From the NCBI RefSeq assembly GCF_042682045.1, contig NZ_JBHUGS010000003.1, forward strand, positions 489,697-553,696: a stretch of DNA of 64,000 bases. The letters are read 5' to 3'. Source of the DNA: Sphingomonas_R arantia. GTDB lineage: Bacteria > Pseudomonadota > Alphaproteobacteria > Sphingomonadales > Sphingomonadaceae. Position 1 is the stretch's first letter. Each line of letters starts with the position of its first letter. Under the pieces are notes generated by a model. It was given only the letters and a program-made list of their open reading frames with translations, was not told the DNA's origin and did no database searches. Position numbers and translations under genes: made by a program. Positions 20,499-28,987 of the stretch are shown in pieces.

Positions 20499-20661
20499 AC
20501 CTCGGGTATCGCGCAGTTCGACGATAGTCAATACTCCGACTTGATTGACATTGATGATCGTTATTCGTCATGCAGACTGGCGTTTGAAGCAGCGTCGCGG
20601 CATATCGGACGGCGATCCGGCTGCACTGGACGGCGCGACGCTGCGATTGCGCGACGGTCGA

Positions 20662-20674
20662 GGTAACGTTAACG
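20662..20674 (+). promoter_or_regulatory. LacI-type operator, MFS side
   Basis: The 13-mer GGTAACGTTAACG on the plus strand is identical to the inverted copy at 20486-20498, with core centres 175 bp apart. It runs directly into the ribosome site of the MFS gene (GGGAG, 20674-20678), so occupancy would block transcription into that gene. The paired arrangement would suit a looping LacI dimer of dimers or independent control of each arm. Confidence 0.7.
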
Positions 20675-20683
20675 GGAGTGGAT

Positions 20684-21961
20684 ATGATACCGCCAGCCGC
20701 AGTCGACCTTGGCGGACGACGCCGGCCCTTCCCCTATGTCCGCTGGACGATCATCGCGCTGTTCGTCGGCGCGATGATCCTGAACTATCTCGCCCGCTCG
20801 GTGCTCGGCGTCGCGGCCCCCGTGATCCTCAGCGAACAGGGGATCTCCAGCGAGCAGTATAGCTGGGTGACCAGCGCGTTTCAGCTGGGCGTCATGTTCC
20901 AGCCGGTCGTCGGCTACTTCCTCGACGGGTTCGGCCTGCGGCTCGGCTTCACGCTGTGCGTCGCGGTCTGGTCGCTCATCACCATCGCCCATGTCATGGC
21001 GCAGGGCTGGCCCTCCTTCGCCGGCCTCCGCCTCGCACTCGGCCTGGCCGAAGGTTCGGCGCAGCCGGCGGGGCAGAAGGTGATCGCCGAATGGTTTCCC
21101 GCGCGCGAACGCGGGCTGGCGGGCGGTATCTACAATATCGGCGCGTCGTTCGGCGCGGTGCTCGCCCCGCCGCTGATCGCCTGGGCGGTCATGACGCAAA
21201 GCTGGCGGCTGGCGTTCGTCGTCACCGGCGGGCTCGGGCTCGTCTGGTGCGTCTTCTGGCTGCTCTGGTACCGCAAGCCCGCCGATCACCCGCGGCTGGG
21301 CGCCACCGAACGCGCCCATATCGAAGGCGGTCAGGAACAGCGGCTGTCGGGCGCAGGCAAGCGCCAGCGGATCGGCGCGCTGCTCCGCCGCCGCAACCTG
21401 TGGGGCATCGCGCTCCCCCGCCTGCTCGCCGATCCGGTCTGGGGCATGCTCTCCTTCTGGATGCCGCTCTATCTGGCGCGCGAACGCGGGTTCGATCTGA
21501 CGCAGATCGCGATCTTCGCCTGGCTGCCGTTCCTCGCTGCCGATCTCGGCTGCCTGTTCGGCCCCGCCGTCGTCGCCTGGCTGCAACGCCGCGGCGTCGA
21601 CCTCATCGATGCGCGGCGCTGGGCGTTCACGCTCGGCGCGGTGATGATGATGGGCATGGCGTTCGTCGGCATGGCGACCAACCCCTATGTCGCGATCGGC
21701 CTGCTCTGCCTCGGCGGCTTCGCGCACCAGACATTGTCGGTCACCGTCATCACCATGGCGTCGGACCTTTTCCACCGCGACGAAGTTGCGACCGTCACCG
21801 GTCTCGCCGGGCTGGCCGCCAATCTCGGCGTCCTGCTGTTCACGCTGCTGCTCGGGCGGATGGTCGATCAGGTCGGCTACGAACCCTTCTTCGTCGTACT
21901 CGGCGTGCTCGATCTGGTCGGTGCCGCCATCCTCTGGACCCTGGTGCGCAAACCCGCATGA
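20684..21961 (+). CDS. MFS transporter (anion:cation symporter-like), sugar or sugar-acid uptake
   Basis: This inner-membrane major facilitator protein has 425 residues and about 12 hydrophobic segments. The first loop region carries FQLGVMFQPVVGYFLDGFGLRLGF, and LAEGSAQPAGQKVIAEWFPARERGLAGGIYNIGASFG is typical of the hexuronate/ACS-type branch. It probably imports the mono- or disaccharides, or uronic acids, released by the secreted hydrolases. ATG 20684 is used because GGGAG lies 5 bases upstream; an in-frame GTG at 20678 overlaps that site. The stop overlaps the GH43 start by four bases (ATGA), so the two are coupled. A LacI-type operator abuts the ribosome site. Confidence 0.85.
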   Translation: MIPPAAVDLGGRRRPFPYVRWTIIALFVGAMILNYLARSVLGVAAPVILSEQGISSEQYSWVTSAFQLGVMFQPVVGYFLDGFGLRLGFTLCVAVWSLITIAHVMAQGWPSFAGLRLALGLAEGSAQPAGQKVIAEWFPARERGLAGGIYNIGASFGAVLAPPLIAWAVMTQSWRLAFVVTGGLGLVWCVFWLLWYRKPADHPRLGATERAHIEGGQEQRLSGAGKRQRIGALLRRRNLWGIALPRLLADPVWGMLSFWMPLYLARERGFDLTQIAIFAWLPFLAADLGCLFGPAVVAWLQRRGVDLIDARRWAFTLGAVMMMGMAFVGMATNPYVAIGLLCLGGFAHQTLSVTVITMASDLFHRDEVATVTGLAGLAANLGVLLFTLLLGRMVDQVGYEPFFVVLGVLDLVGAAILWTLVRKPA

Positions 21962-23577
21962 CGCATTTCCGCAACCCCGTGCTGCCCGGCTTCAATCCCG
22001 ATCCGTCGATCCTGCGCGTCGGCGACGACCTCTACATCGCGACGTCGACGTTCGAATGGTTTCCCGGCGTCCAGATCCACCACAGCCGCGACCTCGTGAA
22101 CTGGCGGCTCGCCACCCGCCCGCTGACCCGCGCCAGCCAGCTCGACATGCGCGGCGATCCCGACAGCTGCGGCGTCTGGGCGCCCGATCTCAGCCATGCC
22201 GACGGCCACTTCTGGCTCGTCTACACCGACGTCAAACGCTACGGCCAGACGACGGTCAACGGCGCGTCCGGCGCTTCGCTGCGCGATTTCCACAACTATC
22301 TCGTCACCGCCGACAGCATCGACGGGCCATGGTCCGACCCCGTCCTGCTGAACTCCAGCGGGTTCGACCCCGCGCTGTTCCACGACGATGACGGGCGCAG
22401 CTGGCTGCTCAACATGCTGTGGGATCACCGCCCCAACCATCCGCGCTTCGCCGGCATCATCGCGCAGGAACTCGACCGCGCCACGCTCCGCCTCATCGGC
22501 GATCGCCGCACCATCTTCCACGGCACCGCGCTCGGCTTCACCGAGGGGCCGCATCTCTACAAGCGCGACGGCTGGTATCACCTGCTCGTCGCGGAGGGCG
22601 GCACCGGCTGGGACCATGCCGTCACCATGGCGCGGTCGCGCTCGCTGTTCGGCCCGTACGAGGTCCACCCCGACGTCGCGGTGCTGACCGCCGCCGGCCG
22701 CCGCACCGGCGAAGTGACCCGCGCCGGCCACGGCGACCTCGTCGAACTGGCCGACGGCACGACCTGGATCGCCTATCTCTGCGGTCGCCCGCTCGATGTG
22801 CGTGCGCGCTGCGTCCTCGGCCGCGAAACCGCGCTGCAACCGATGATGTGGGGCGCCGACGGCTGGCTCCGGACGCTCAGCGGTGATGCCGCGCCCGATC
22901 CGACACCCCCGCTCCCCGGCCTGCCGCCCGCGCCATGGCCCGCCGAGCCCGCCAGCCCGCCCTTCACTGCGGACGGCCTGCCGCCGGTCTACCAATGGCT
23001 CCGCACGCCCGACCCGGACGCGCTGTTCAGCGTCACGGCCCGCCCCGGCTTCCTGCGTCTCTACGGTCGCGAGACGGTCGGCAGCCAGTTCACTCAGGCG
23101 CTCGTCGCGCGCCGCCAGGAACATCTGTCCTACACCGCCACGACGCGGCTGGAATTCGACCCCGAGCATTTCCAGCAGTCCGCCGGGCTGATCTGCTACT
23201 ATAACAGCACCAAATTCCACTATCTCCACATCACCCGCGACGTCGGCGCACGGCAGCTCCAGGTCATGACCGCCAGCCCCGACGACGGCCGCTGCACCAT
23301 CACGCCCGCGGTTGCTTCAGTCCCCGACGGCGCGATCGACCTCCGTGTGTCGGTGAATCTCGACCAGCTCCGCTTCGCCTGGCGCAGCGCGGACGCGACC
23401 GACTGGAACTGGCTCCCCGACGTCCGCGACGCCAGCATCCTGTCCGACGAAGCTTCGCTCCCCGGCCTCCCCAACTTCACCGGCACCTTCGTCGGCATGG
23501 CCGCGCAAGACATGGCCGGCACCGCCCGCCCCGCCGACTTCGCCTTCTTCCACTACGACGGAAAAGACGAAACCTGA
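21958..23577 (+). CDS. Glycoside hydrolase family 43, XynB-like beta-xylosidase
   Basis: This two-domain enzyme of 539 residues hydrolyses xylo-oligosaccharides. It lacks a signal peptide, so it acts in the cytoplasm on imported sugars. Motifs: NPDPSI with D15 (base), GFDPALF with D137 (pKa modulator) and GFTEGPHLYK with E196 (acid). TSTFEWFPGVQIHHSRDLVNW is characteristic of the XynB branch. The C-terminal beta-sandwich (about 345-530, RQEHLSYTATTRLEFDP) completes the active site in relatives. It is translationally coupled to the MFS importer, which supports intracellular cleavage after uptake. It differs from the secreted GH43 at 1128, so the locus has an extracytoplasmic and a cytoplasmic GH43. 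Confidence 0.92.
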   Translation: MTHFRNPVLPGFNPDPSILRVGDDLYIATSTFEWFPGVQIHHSRDLVNWRLATRPLTRASQLDMRGDPDSCGVWAPDLSHADGHFWLVYTDVKRYGQTTVNGASGASLRDFHNYLVTADSIDGPWSDPVLLNSSGFDPALFHDDDGRSWLLNMLWDHRPNHPRFAGIIAQELDRATLRLIGDRRTIFHGTALGFTEGPHLYKRDGWYHLLVAEGGTGWDHAVTMARSRSLFGPYEVHPDVAVLTAAGRRTGEVTRAGHGDLVELADGTTWIAYLCGRPLDVRARCVLGRETALQPMMWGADGWLRTLSGDAAPDPTPPLPGLPPAPWPAEPASPPFTADGLPPVYQWLRTPDPDALFSVTARPGFLRLYGRETVGSQFTQALVARRQEHLSYTATTRLEFDPEHFQQSAGLICYYNSTKFHYLHITRDVGARQLQVMTASPDDGRCTITPAVASVPDGAIDLRVSVNLDQLRFAWRSADATDWNWLPDVRDASILSDEASLPGLPNFTGTFVGMAAQDMAGTARPADFAFFHYDGKDET

Positions 23578-23579
23578 CT

Positions 23580-23603
23580 CCCTCCCCCCCACCGGGGGGA
23601 GGG
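23580..23603. terminator. G/C hairpin between convergent GH43 and lacI-type genes
   Basis: CCCTCCCCCC (23580-23589) pairs with GGGGGGAGGG (23594-23603) over 10 bp around loop CACC, three bases after the GH43 stop. It is the only strong structure in the gap and could terminate transcription from either side. The G-run-rich flank (GGGTTGGGGAGGGGGG) continues for about 20 bases. Confidence 0.6.
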
Positions 23604-23661
23604 TTGGGGAGGGGGGCGTGGCTTGGGGTAAGCGGGCCTTACTCAAACCCCGTGCCCTAAC

Positions 23662-24693
23662 TCACCCCCCAGGCGCAGCCGTAGACTGCCGCCGCACCAT
23701 GCCATGCGCCAGCACCCGGTCCGCCCGCTCCACCGCGTCCCCACCCCCCGCGATCTCGGTCGCGAGCAACCCCAGCGCCTCCGCCGCCAGCCGCCGGACC
23801 GGCTGGTGCACCGTGGTCAGCGGTGGCCACAGCATCACCGCCGCGGTCGTGTCGTCGAACCCCACGACGGTCAGCTCACCCGGCACATCCAGCTGCCGGC
23901 GGTGCGCGACCGAGACGATCGCCGCCGCCATGTCGTCGTTGCTCGCAAAGATCGCGGTCGGCGGCACCGCCGCATCGAGCAGCTGCTCCCCCGCGACCAG
24001 CCCCGACGCGTAGCTGAAATCACCCTGCGCGACCGCAGTCTGCACGCCGTCCACCTCGCGCACCGCCGCGTGGAACCCGGCCAGCCGCTCCGCACTCGCC
24101 GCCTGGTCCGGGTTGCCCACGATGAACCCCAGCCGGCGATGCCCCAGCGCGATCAGTTCCCGCGTCATCTCGTACGCCGCCTGCCGGTCGTCGATCCGCA
24201 CGCAGATCGTGTCCGCCACCTGATGCGCGCCGACCGACGCCATCGGCACCCCCGCCTCGCGCAGCACGCGCAGCACCGCGGGCGACTCGCCCAGCGGCGG
24301 CGTCAGGATCACGCCCGACACGCCCGACGCGATCAGGTCGCGCAGCGCGCCCTCCGCCGGCGGCCGCCCGCCCTCACCCTTCAGCAGCACCAGCCGCGCC
24401 CCGCGCGCCGACGCTTCCTCGAACACGCCCGTCAGGAAATCGCTCATGAACGCCGCACTGGGGTTCGAATAGACGACACCGATCTTCAGTTCGGCCGACG
24501 TCACCAGGCTGCGCGCCGCCACGTTCGGGCGGTATCCGAGCGTGCGAATCGCGTCCTGCACCACCAGTCGCGTGTCGGCGCCGACGCCCGATCGGCCGTT
24601 GATCACGCGCGACACGGTCATGGGCGAAACGCCGGCCTTCGCCGCCACGTCGATGATCGTCGTGCTGCGTCCGGCTCCCGCCCTGCGTGCCAT
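23662..24693 (-). CDS. LacI-family transcriptional repressor
   Basis: This 343-residue DNA-binding regulator has an N-terminal helix-turn-helix with hinge helix (TIIDVAAKAGVSPMTVSRVINGRSGV, YRPNVAARSL). A periplasmic-binding-protein-like effector domain follows (LKIGVVYSNPSAAFMSDFLTG, PTAIFASNDDMAAAIVSVA, VVGFDDTTAAVMLWPPLTTVHQP). ATG 24693 gives the usual LacI length and has AGG upstream; the frame is open to 24876 without a better site. The gene sits beside the MFS/GH43 pair, whose promoter region contains paired LacI-type operators. The simplest reading is a local repressor relieved by a xylose-, arabinose- or oligosaccharide-type ligand. It runs in the same direction as the neighbouring PIG-L operon, 76 bases after it, so read-through is possible. 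Confidence 0.9.
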   Translation of the reverse strand: MARRAGAGRSTTIIDVAAKAGVSPMTVSRVINGRSGVGADTRLVVQDAIRTLGYRPNVAARSLVTSAELKIGVVYSNPSAAFMSDFLTGVFEEASARGARLVLLKGEGGRPPAEGALRDLIASGVSGVILTPPLGESPAVLRVLREAGVPMASVGAHQVADTICVRIDDRQAAYEMTRELIALGHRRLGFIVGNPDQAASAERLAGFHAAVREVDGVQTAVAQGDFSYASGLVAGEQLLDAAVPPTAIFASNDDMAAAIVSVAHRRQLDVPGELTVVGFDDTTAAVMLWPPLTTVHQPVRRLAAEALGLLATEIAGGGDAVERADRVLAHGMVRRQSTAAPGG

Positions 24694-24769
24694 GCCTGCC
24701 CCCGCCCCTGCTCGTTCCGACCGGCCTAGCCGATTCCCGCGGCGTGGCAATATCGTTCCGACAAGGCTG

Positions 24770-25471
24770 TCAGCCGGCTGCCCCGCGCCCGCGATACAGC
24801 TGCTCGCTTTCCACCAGCGCCACCTCCCGCACCATCGCGTCATGCCCGCCGAACTGATAGCCGAGCTGTGACGCATAGGCCCCGCACATCGCGGTCCGCG
24901 CCGCCCGGTCGTCCGCGCTCAACCGGTGGCTCCGCACCGGCGGCAGCGCCGGCCGCACCGCCGACCGCCTGAGATACGGCCAGTCCTCCCACAACAGAGC
25001 ACCGGGATCGACCGCCTCCAGCGCATCGCGCACCTGCCAATGATCGACATGATCGCCGATCGCCAGCGGCCCCATCACCAGATCCGCCGCCAACCCGTCC
25101 AGCAACTCTCCCAGCGCCACCGTCAGCGGCCCGAGCACGCCATCGTCCGCCCGCCGCCCCGCGAACAGCTCGGGCGCGCTCGCATACCCGCGATGCGGCG
25201 CTTCCAGAAACGGCAGGTGCACCGCCGCCGCCCCGATCACCGCGCACGCCGCGACGTCCTCCGCCCGACGCAGCACCATATAATCGACCTCCGGCCCCAG
25301 CCCCTTGTCCGTCTGGCACGCCAGCGCGAACCCGGTCGGCCGCGCGACGTTGCCCGTGAAACAGGTCACCACCGTTACCCGGTCCCCCGCCCGCGCATGC
25401 GCCGCCAGCAGCCCGCCGACCGAGAAAGCCGCATCGTCCAGATGCGGCGAGATCGCGACGACATGCGTCAC
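24770..25471 (-). CDS. PIG-L (LmbE-like) N-acetylglucosaminyl deacetylase family protein
   Basis: This zinc-dependent deacetylase has 233 residues. SPHLDDAAFS supplies H10 and D12/D13 and DHVDH supplies H141 and H144, matching the HxxD and HxxH metal sites of MshB, BshB and PIG-L. The start is GTG 25471, overlapping the glycosyltransferase stop as GTGA; the frame is open to 25501 but that start would lengthen the overlap. It is the last gene of the nine-gene operon. Known relatives remove acetyl from GlcNAc-inositol (mycothiol) or GlcNAc-malate (bacillithiol). Next to a GT4 enzyme and an inositol-phosphate synthase, a GlcNAc-inositol-like substrate is the natural guess. Distance from true MshB cannot be judged without an alignment. 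Confidence 0.85.
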   Translation of the reverse strand: MTHVVAISPHLDDAAFSVGGLLAAHARAGDRVTVVTCFTGNVARPTGFALACQTDKGLGPEVDYMVLRRAEDVAACAVIGAAAVHLPFLEAPHRGYASAPELFAGRRADDGVLGPLTVALGELLDGLAADLVMGPLAIGDHVDHWQVRDALEAVDPGALLWEDWPYLRRSAVRPALPPVRSHRLSADDRAARTAMCGAYASQLGYQFGGHDAMVREVALVESEQLYRGRGAAG

Positions 25472-26673
25472 AACAGGTGCGGCTCGCTGCGGAACCGGCA
25501 CGGCGTCACCGGAATCTGCTCGTCCACCCCGACCAGCGCCGGCGCATCCACCACCGCCGCATAGATCCCCTGGATCTGCCGCCCGACCGCATGCCAGCTA
25601 TAGACGCGCCGGCACTCCGCCAGCCCCGCCATCGCCAGTCGCCCGCGCAACGCGGCGTCGGTCACCAGCCGCGTCAGCATCGCGGTCAGCGCGGGCACGT
25701 CGCCCGCCTCGGTCAGCAACCCGTTCTCCCCGTCGCGCACGCAATCCACCACCCCGACCGACCGGCACGACGCCACCGCCAGCCCCGCCGCCATCGCCTC
25801 CAGGATCGTGTTCGAAAACCCCTCCGCATAGGTCGGCGACACGAACACGTCGTGGTCACGGTACAGCCCCGGCACGTGGTCATAGTCCGCATAACCCGTG
25901 AACGTGACGCGCCCGTCCAGCCCCAACTCGGTCGCCAGCGCGCGCGCCGGCTCAAGATCCGGGCCTATGCCCGACACGGTGCAGGTCCAGTCGCCCCCCA
26001 CCGCCGGCAACGCGTGCAGCATGTCCAGCACGCCCTTCCGCCGATCGACGCGCCCATGATAGAATAACCGCACCGGCCCTTCGGCGAGCTCACCCGGCAC
26101 GAACCGCTCGGTATCGACGGCGCCCGGCACGATCGTGAACCGCTCCAGCGCGGTCCCCAGCCGGTCATGCACCTCGCCCGCAAAACTCGCGCCGCCGATC
26201 AGCACCGCATGCGCATGATCCAGCACGCGCTCCATCGCGATCCGGTGCGTGGCGCAGCACGACCCCACCCAATGTCCGTCGCCGCCCTGGATCGACACGA
26301 CGCACGGCAACCCCAGCCGCTGCGCCGCGATCAGCGCCGCCCAGCCGGTGGGATAACCATATTGCGCGTGCAGCACGTCGAACGGCGACTGCGCATGTTC
26401 CGCCGCGATCGTCGCTGCCATCGTCTCGACATCGCGCTCGAAATCGCCGCCGTCCTGCTCGCCGACTGCCTCCAGCCCGATCACCCGGACCCCCGGCACC
26501 TCCGGCGGCGGCCCGCCGCCATAGACTTTGCGGCGTTCCGGATCGCCATAATATTGGCTGATCATCGTCACGTCGTGCCCGCCCGCGACCAGTTGCCGCA
26601 GCAAGTTGATCGCATAGATCGACATGCCGGAAATCGCCGGAAAGAACCGGCGCGACACGAAGCAGACCCTCAC
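25468..26673 (-). CDS. GT4-family glycosyltransferase (MshA/BshA-like class)
   Basis: This 401-residue GT-B retaining glycosyltransferase has the N-terminal acceptor domain starting MRVCFVSRRFFPAISGM. The C-terminal nucleotide-sugar domain carries RLFYHGRVDRRKG (204-214), SPTYAEGFSNTILEAMAAG with the E284-x7-E292 motif, and GENGLL. GTG 26673 overlaps the preceding stop as GTGA. FTIVPGAVDTERFVP is the usual loop before the donor site. In mycothiol synthesis the equivalent enzyme joins GlcNAc to inositol-3-phosphate; in bacillithiol it joins GlcNAc to malate. Here it lies immediately before the PIG-L gene, as in some thiol loci, but the acceptor is unproven. Generic GT4 roles such as lipid or polysaccharide glycosylation remain possible. 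Confidence 0.85.
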   Translation of the reverse strand: MRVCFVSRRFFPAISGMSIYAINLLRQLVAGGHDVTMISQYYGDPERRKVYGGGPPPEVPGVRVIGLEAVGEQDGGDFERDVETMAATIAAEHAQSPFDVLHAQYGYPTGWAALIAAQRLGLPCVVSIQGGDGHWVGSCCATHRIAMERVLDHAHAVLIGGASFAGEVHDRLGTALERFTIVPGAVDTERFVPGELAEGPVRLFYHGRVDRRKGVLDMLHALPAVGGDWTCTVSGIGPDLEPARALATELGLDGRVTFTGYADYDHVPGLYRDHDVFVSPTYAEGFSNTILEAMAAGLAVASCRSVGVVDCVRDGENGLLTEAGDVPALTAMLTRLVTDAALRGRLAMAGLAECRRVYSWHAVGRQIQGIYAAVVDAPALVGVDEQIPVTPCRFRSEPHLL

Positions 26674-27500
26674 GCGCCGATGCTCCGCAGGAACGCGATC
26701 GACTCCGGGATCGCCGCATGCGCGCGCGGGCTCTCGCGCGACATCTCGACGCACACCAACCGCGCGTAACCGATATCCTCCAGCGCGCGAAGCACCGCGG
26801 GAATGTCCATGTCGCCCTGTCCGAACGGCAGATGCGTGTGATCCCCGCGCCGCATATCCTCGATCGCGACGGTCCCGATCCGGTCGACATAGGCGTGAAC
26901 CGCCAGGTCCGGCGCGATATCCTGCGTCACCAGGCAATGCCCGGTGTCGAGCGCCAGCCGCAACCGTGGGTGCCGCTCCGCCAGCCGCGCATAGTCCGCG
27001 ACCGTCTCGATCAGCATGCCCGGCTCCGGCTCGAAACTCGCATCCACGCCGCACCCTTCGGCATAGTCGAGCACGCGCGCCAACCCCTCGTCCAGCCAGC
27101 CATGCGCCGCCTGCGCGTCCACGCCCGGCTTCGGCACGCCGGCCCAGAACGACATCGTCTCGCTGCCCAGCATCGCCGCGATGTCGAGCGCCCGGCACAG
27201 GAACGCCACCCGCCGTGCCCGCCCGTCCGCCGCCGCCGTCACTAACGTCGGCTCGTGCTTCTCACGCGGATCGAGCAGGTAGCGCGCGCCCGTCTCGATC
27301 ACGCTGCCCAGCCGCAACTCCTGCAACACCCGCGCCACCCGCTCCGCCTCACGCGCCCAGTTCGGCGCGAACGGATCGAGATGATGATGGTCGAGCGTCA
27401 GCGCGACCCCATCATAGCCGCAGTCCGCGATCAGCCGCAGCGCGTCGTCCAGCCGGTGGTTGGCCGCCCCGTTCGTATTATACGCATAACGCAGGCTCAT
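26670..27500 (-). CDS. Sugar phosphate isomerase/epimerase-like TIM-barrel protein
   Basis: This 276-residue protein belongs to the xylose-isomerase-like TIM-barrel superfamily (relatives include IolE, IolI and hydroxypyruvate isomerase). Metal-site candidates are Glu in SFEPEPGM, Asp/His in LALDTGHCLVT and Glu in VCVEMSRESP. TLDHHHLDPF and EDMRRGDHTHLPFGQGDMD are also family-like. The ATG at 27500 overlaps the YcaO stop as ATGA. The operon's inositol-phosphate synthase and Gfo/Idh oxidoreductase make an inosose or other cyclitol a reasonable substrate. That is inference; sequence gives only isomerase, epimerase or dehydratase chemistry at a divalent metal. Confidence 0.8.
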   Translation of the reverse strand: MSLRYAYNTNGAANHRLDDALRLIADCGYDGVALTLDHHHLDPFAPNWAREAERVARVLQELRLGSVIETGARYLLDPREKHEPTLVTAAADGRARRVAFLCRALDIAAMLGSETMSFWAGVPKPGVDAQAAHGWLDEGLARVLDYAEGCGVDASFEPEPGMLIETVADYARLAERHPRLRLALDTGHCLVTQDIAPDLAVHAYVDRIGTVAIEDMRRGDHTHLPFGQGDMDIPAVLRALEDIGYARLVCVEMSRESPRAHAAIPESIAFLRSIGA

Positions 27501-28987
27501 CGCGCAACATCCGCCGCGGCGACATGATGCGCCTCCGGCTCCCGGTACAGCGGATAGAGCGGCCCCACGATCCGCTCCGCCGCCGCCACATCGAACAACG
27601 GATGCCTCAGCCGCTCCGCATCCTCCGGGGTCAGCCGGATCCGGCGCAGGCTGTCGGTCTCCGCTCCGAATCCGATCAGCGGACTGTCCACCGCCAGCAG
27701 CTTCTCGGTGTTGCGCGCGCCGATCCGGGCATAGCTCATCGTCTCCACCTCCATGCCCGGCACGATGACCTTCACCACCGTGACCGACCCGTCGGGCGGC
27801 GACATGTCGACATACAGGATGTCGAACCCCGCCGCCTCGACCGCCGCGCGCGCCCGCGCGGCACGCGCATGACCGTCCGCCGCGGGCTGCGACGGCAACG
27901 CGTCGAACCGCATCGTCGCACGCTCGGACAACACACTGTCGGTCAGCCACCCACGCAGCTCGCCCGCATCGCGCCCGGTCCAGTCGCGCATCGCGTCGAA
28001 CGCGCGGCTGTCGCTCGATTTCGCCGCACCGCCCGATTGCGCCAGGAACCGCGCGACATAGCCCTCCGGCGCCACGCGCGCGACCAGATCGGCCGGCCCG
28101 TGCGCGAACGCCTTGCGCGCCCGGCTCGCCGCGAATTCGGTCAGGCACTTCTCCAGCGCCTGCACGCGGTCGGCGTGGCACGCCTCGCCGCAGGCCGTCA
28201 CCATGATCGGGGCGGCCGGCGGCGCCGCCTCGTCGATCCCGACGCAGTACAGGTTGGGCAGCCCATACTGGTCGGTCGCGAACTTCGGCATCGCGCGGAT
28301 GCCGGCCCGTGCGAACCGGTCGAGGATCGCCGTCGTCGACGCGGGCAATGCTCCGTCCAGGTCCAGCATCACGCCCTGGTCGAGCGCGCGGAACACCAGC
28401 CCGTTGCCGTCGCGCTGCAGAATCTCGCACAGCCCGTGCCCGACCGCCCAGTCCAGGTCCGGCCCCGCGCCCATCCCGTTCGAAATGATCGTCGTGAACG
28501 GCCGATACCCCGGCGCCAGCTCCTTCGCGGAATAAGCAGCCAGATCGATCGGCACAAGCACGGTCGACCCATCGGCCCAGCGCTTCGCCTCCACCCAGTC
28601 GAGCACCGTCTCGCGCCCGACCGACGACCCGGCCGGCAGGCAGAGCGTCAGCGGATCGGCCACCGCCCTTTCGCCGAGGCTGGCGACCAACCCGGTATAG
28701 CTCCCGCTCGTCTTGGCGCGCGTGCCCAGCGTCAGCGTCGGCCACACCATCTCGGCGATCTCGCCCAGCCCGCCCAGCACCGCGGCTTCCTCGGTCGCGC
28801 CATAGCCAACGCCGTACGGCATGATCCCGGCCAGCGCCGGATCCTCCGGGAACAACGCCACGACCCACACCGGCAGGCCCAGCCGGTCGAGCGGATCGAT
28901 CGGGAACGCGACCACGTCCCCCGCCGGGAACGCATCCAGATAGCGATGCGCCGCCGCACCCAGCCCCTCGGGCAGGCCCGACCTCAC
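27497..28987 (-). CDS. YcaO-domain protein, stand-alone
   Basis: This 496-residue protein is of the YcaO family, which uses ATP to phosphorylate an amide oxygen and so enable cyclodehydration, thioamidation or amidine formation. The ATP-site signatures are GVGYGATEEAAVLGGLGEIAE (59-79), ISNGMGAGPDLDWAVGHGLCEILQRD (168-193, with E188 and R192-D193) and HADRVQALEKCLTEFAASR. The C-terminus is HHVAAADVAR, lacking the proline-rich PxPxP end of azoline-forming members. No TfuA, E1-like/ocin-ThiF partner or precursor peptide is encoded in the operon. The start is GTG 28987, in a GTGA overlap with the MBL gene. The target is therefore more likely a small molecule or a distant peptide; the chemistry is unassigned. 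Confidence 0.82.
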   Translation of the reverse strand: MRSGLPEGLGAAAHRYLDAFPAGDVVAFPIDPLDRLGLPVWVVALFPEDPALAGIMPYGVGYGATEEAAVLGGLGEIAEMVWPTLTLGTRAKTSGSYTGLVASLGERAVADPLTLCLPAGSSVGRETVLDWVEAKRWADGSTVLVPIDLAAYSAKELAPGYRPFTTIISNGMGAGPDLDWAVGHGLCEILQRDGNGLVFRALDQGVMLDLDGALPASTTAILDRFARAGIRAMPKFATDQYGLPNLYCVGIDEAAPPAAPIMVTACGEACHADRVQALEKCLTEFAASRARKAFAHGPADLVARVAPEGYVARFLAQSGGAAKSSDSRAFDAMRDWTGRDAGELRGWLTDSVLSERATMRFDALPSQPAADGHARAARARAAVEAAGFDILYVDMSPPDGSVTVVKVIVPGMEVETMSYARIGARNTEKLLAVDSPLIGFGAETDSLRRIRLTPEDAERLRHPLFDVAAAERIVGPLYPLYREPEAHHVAAADVAR

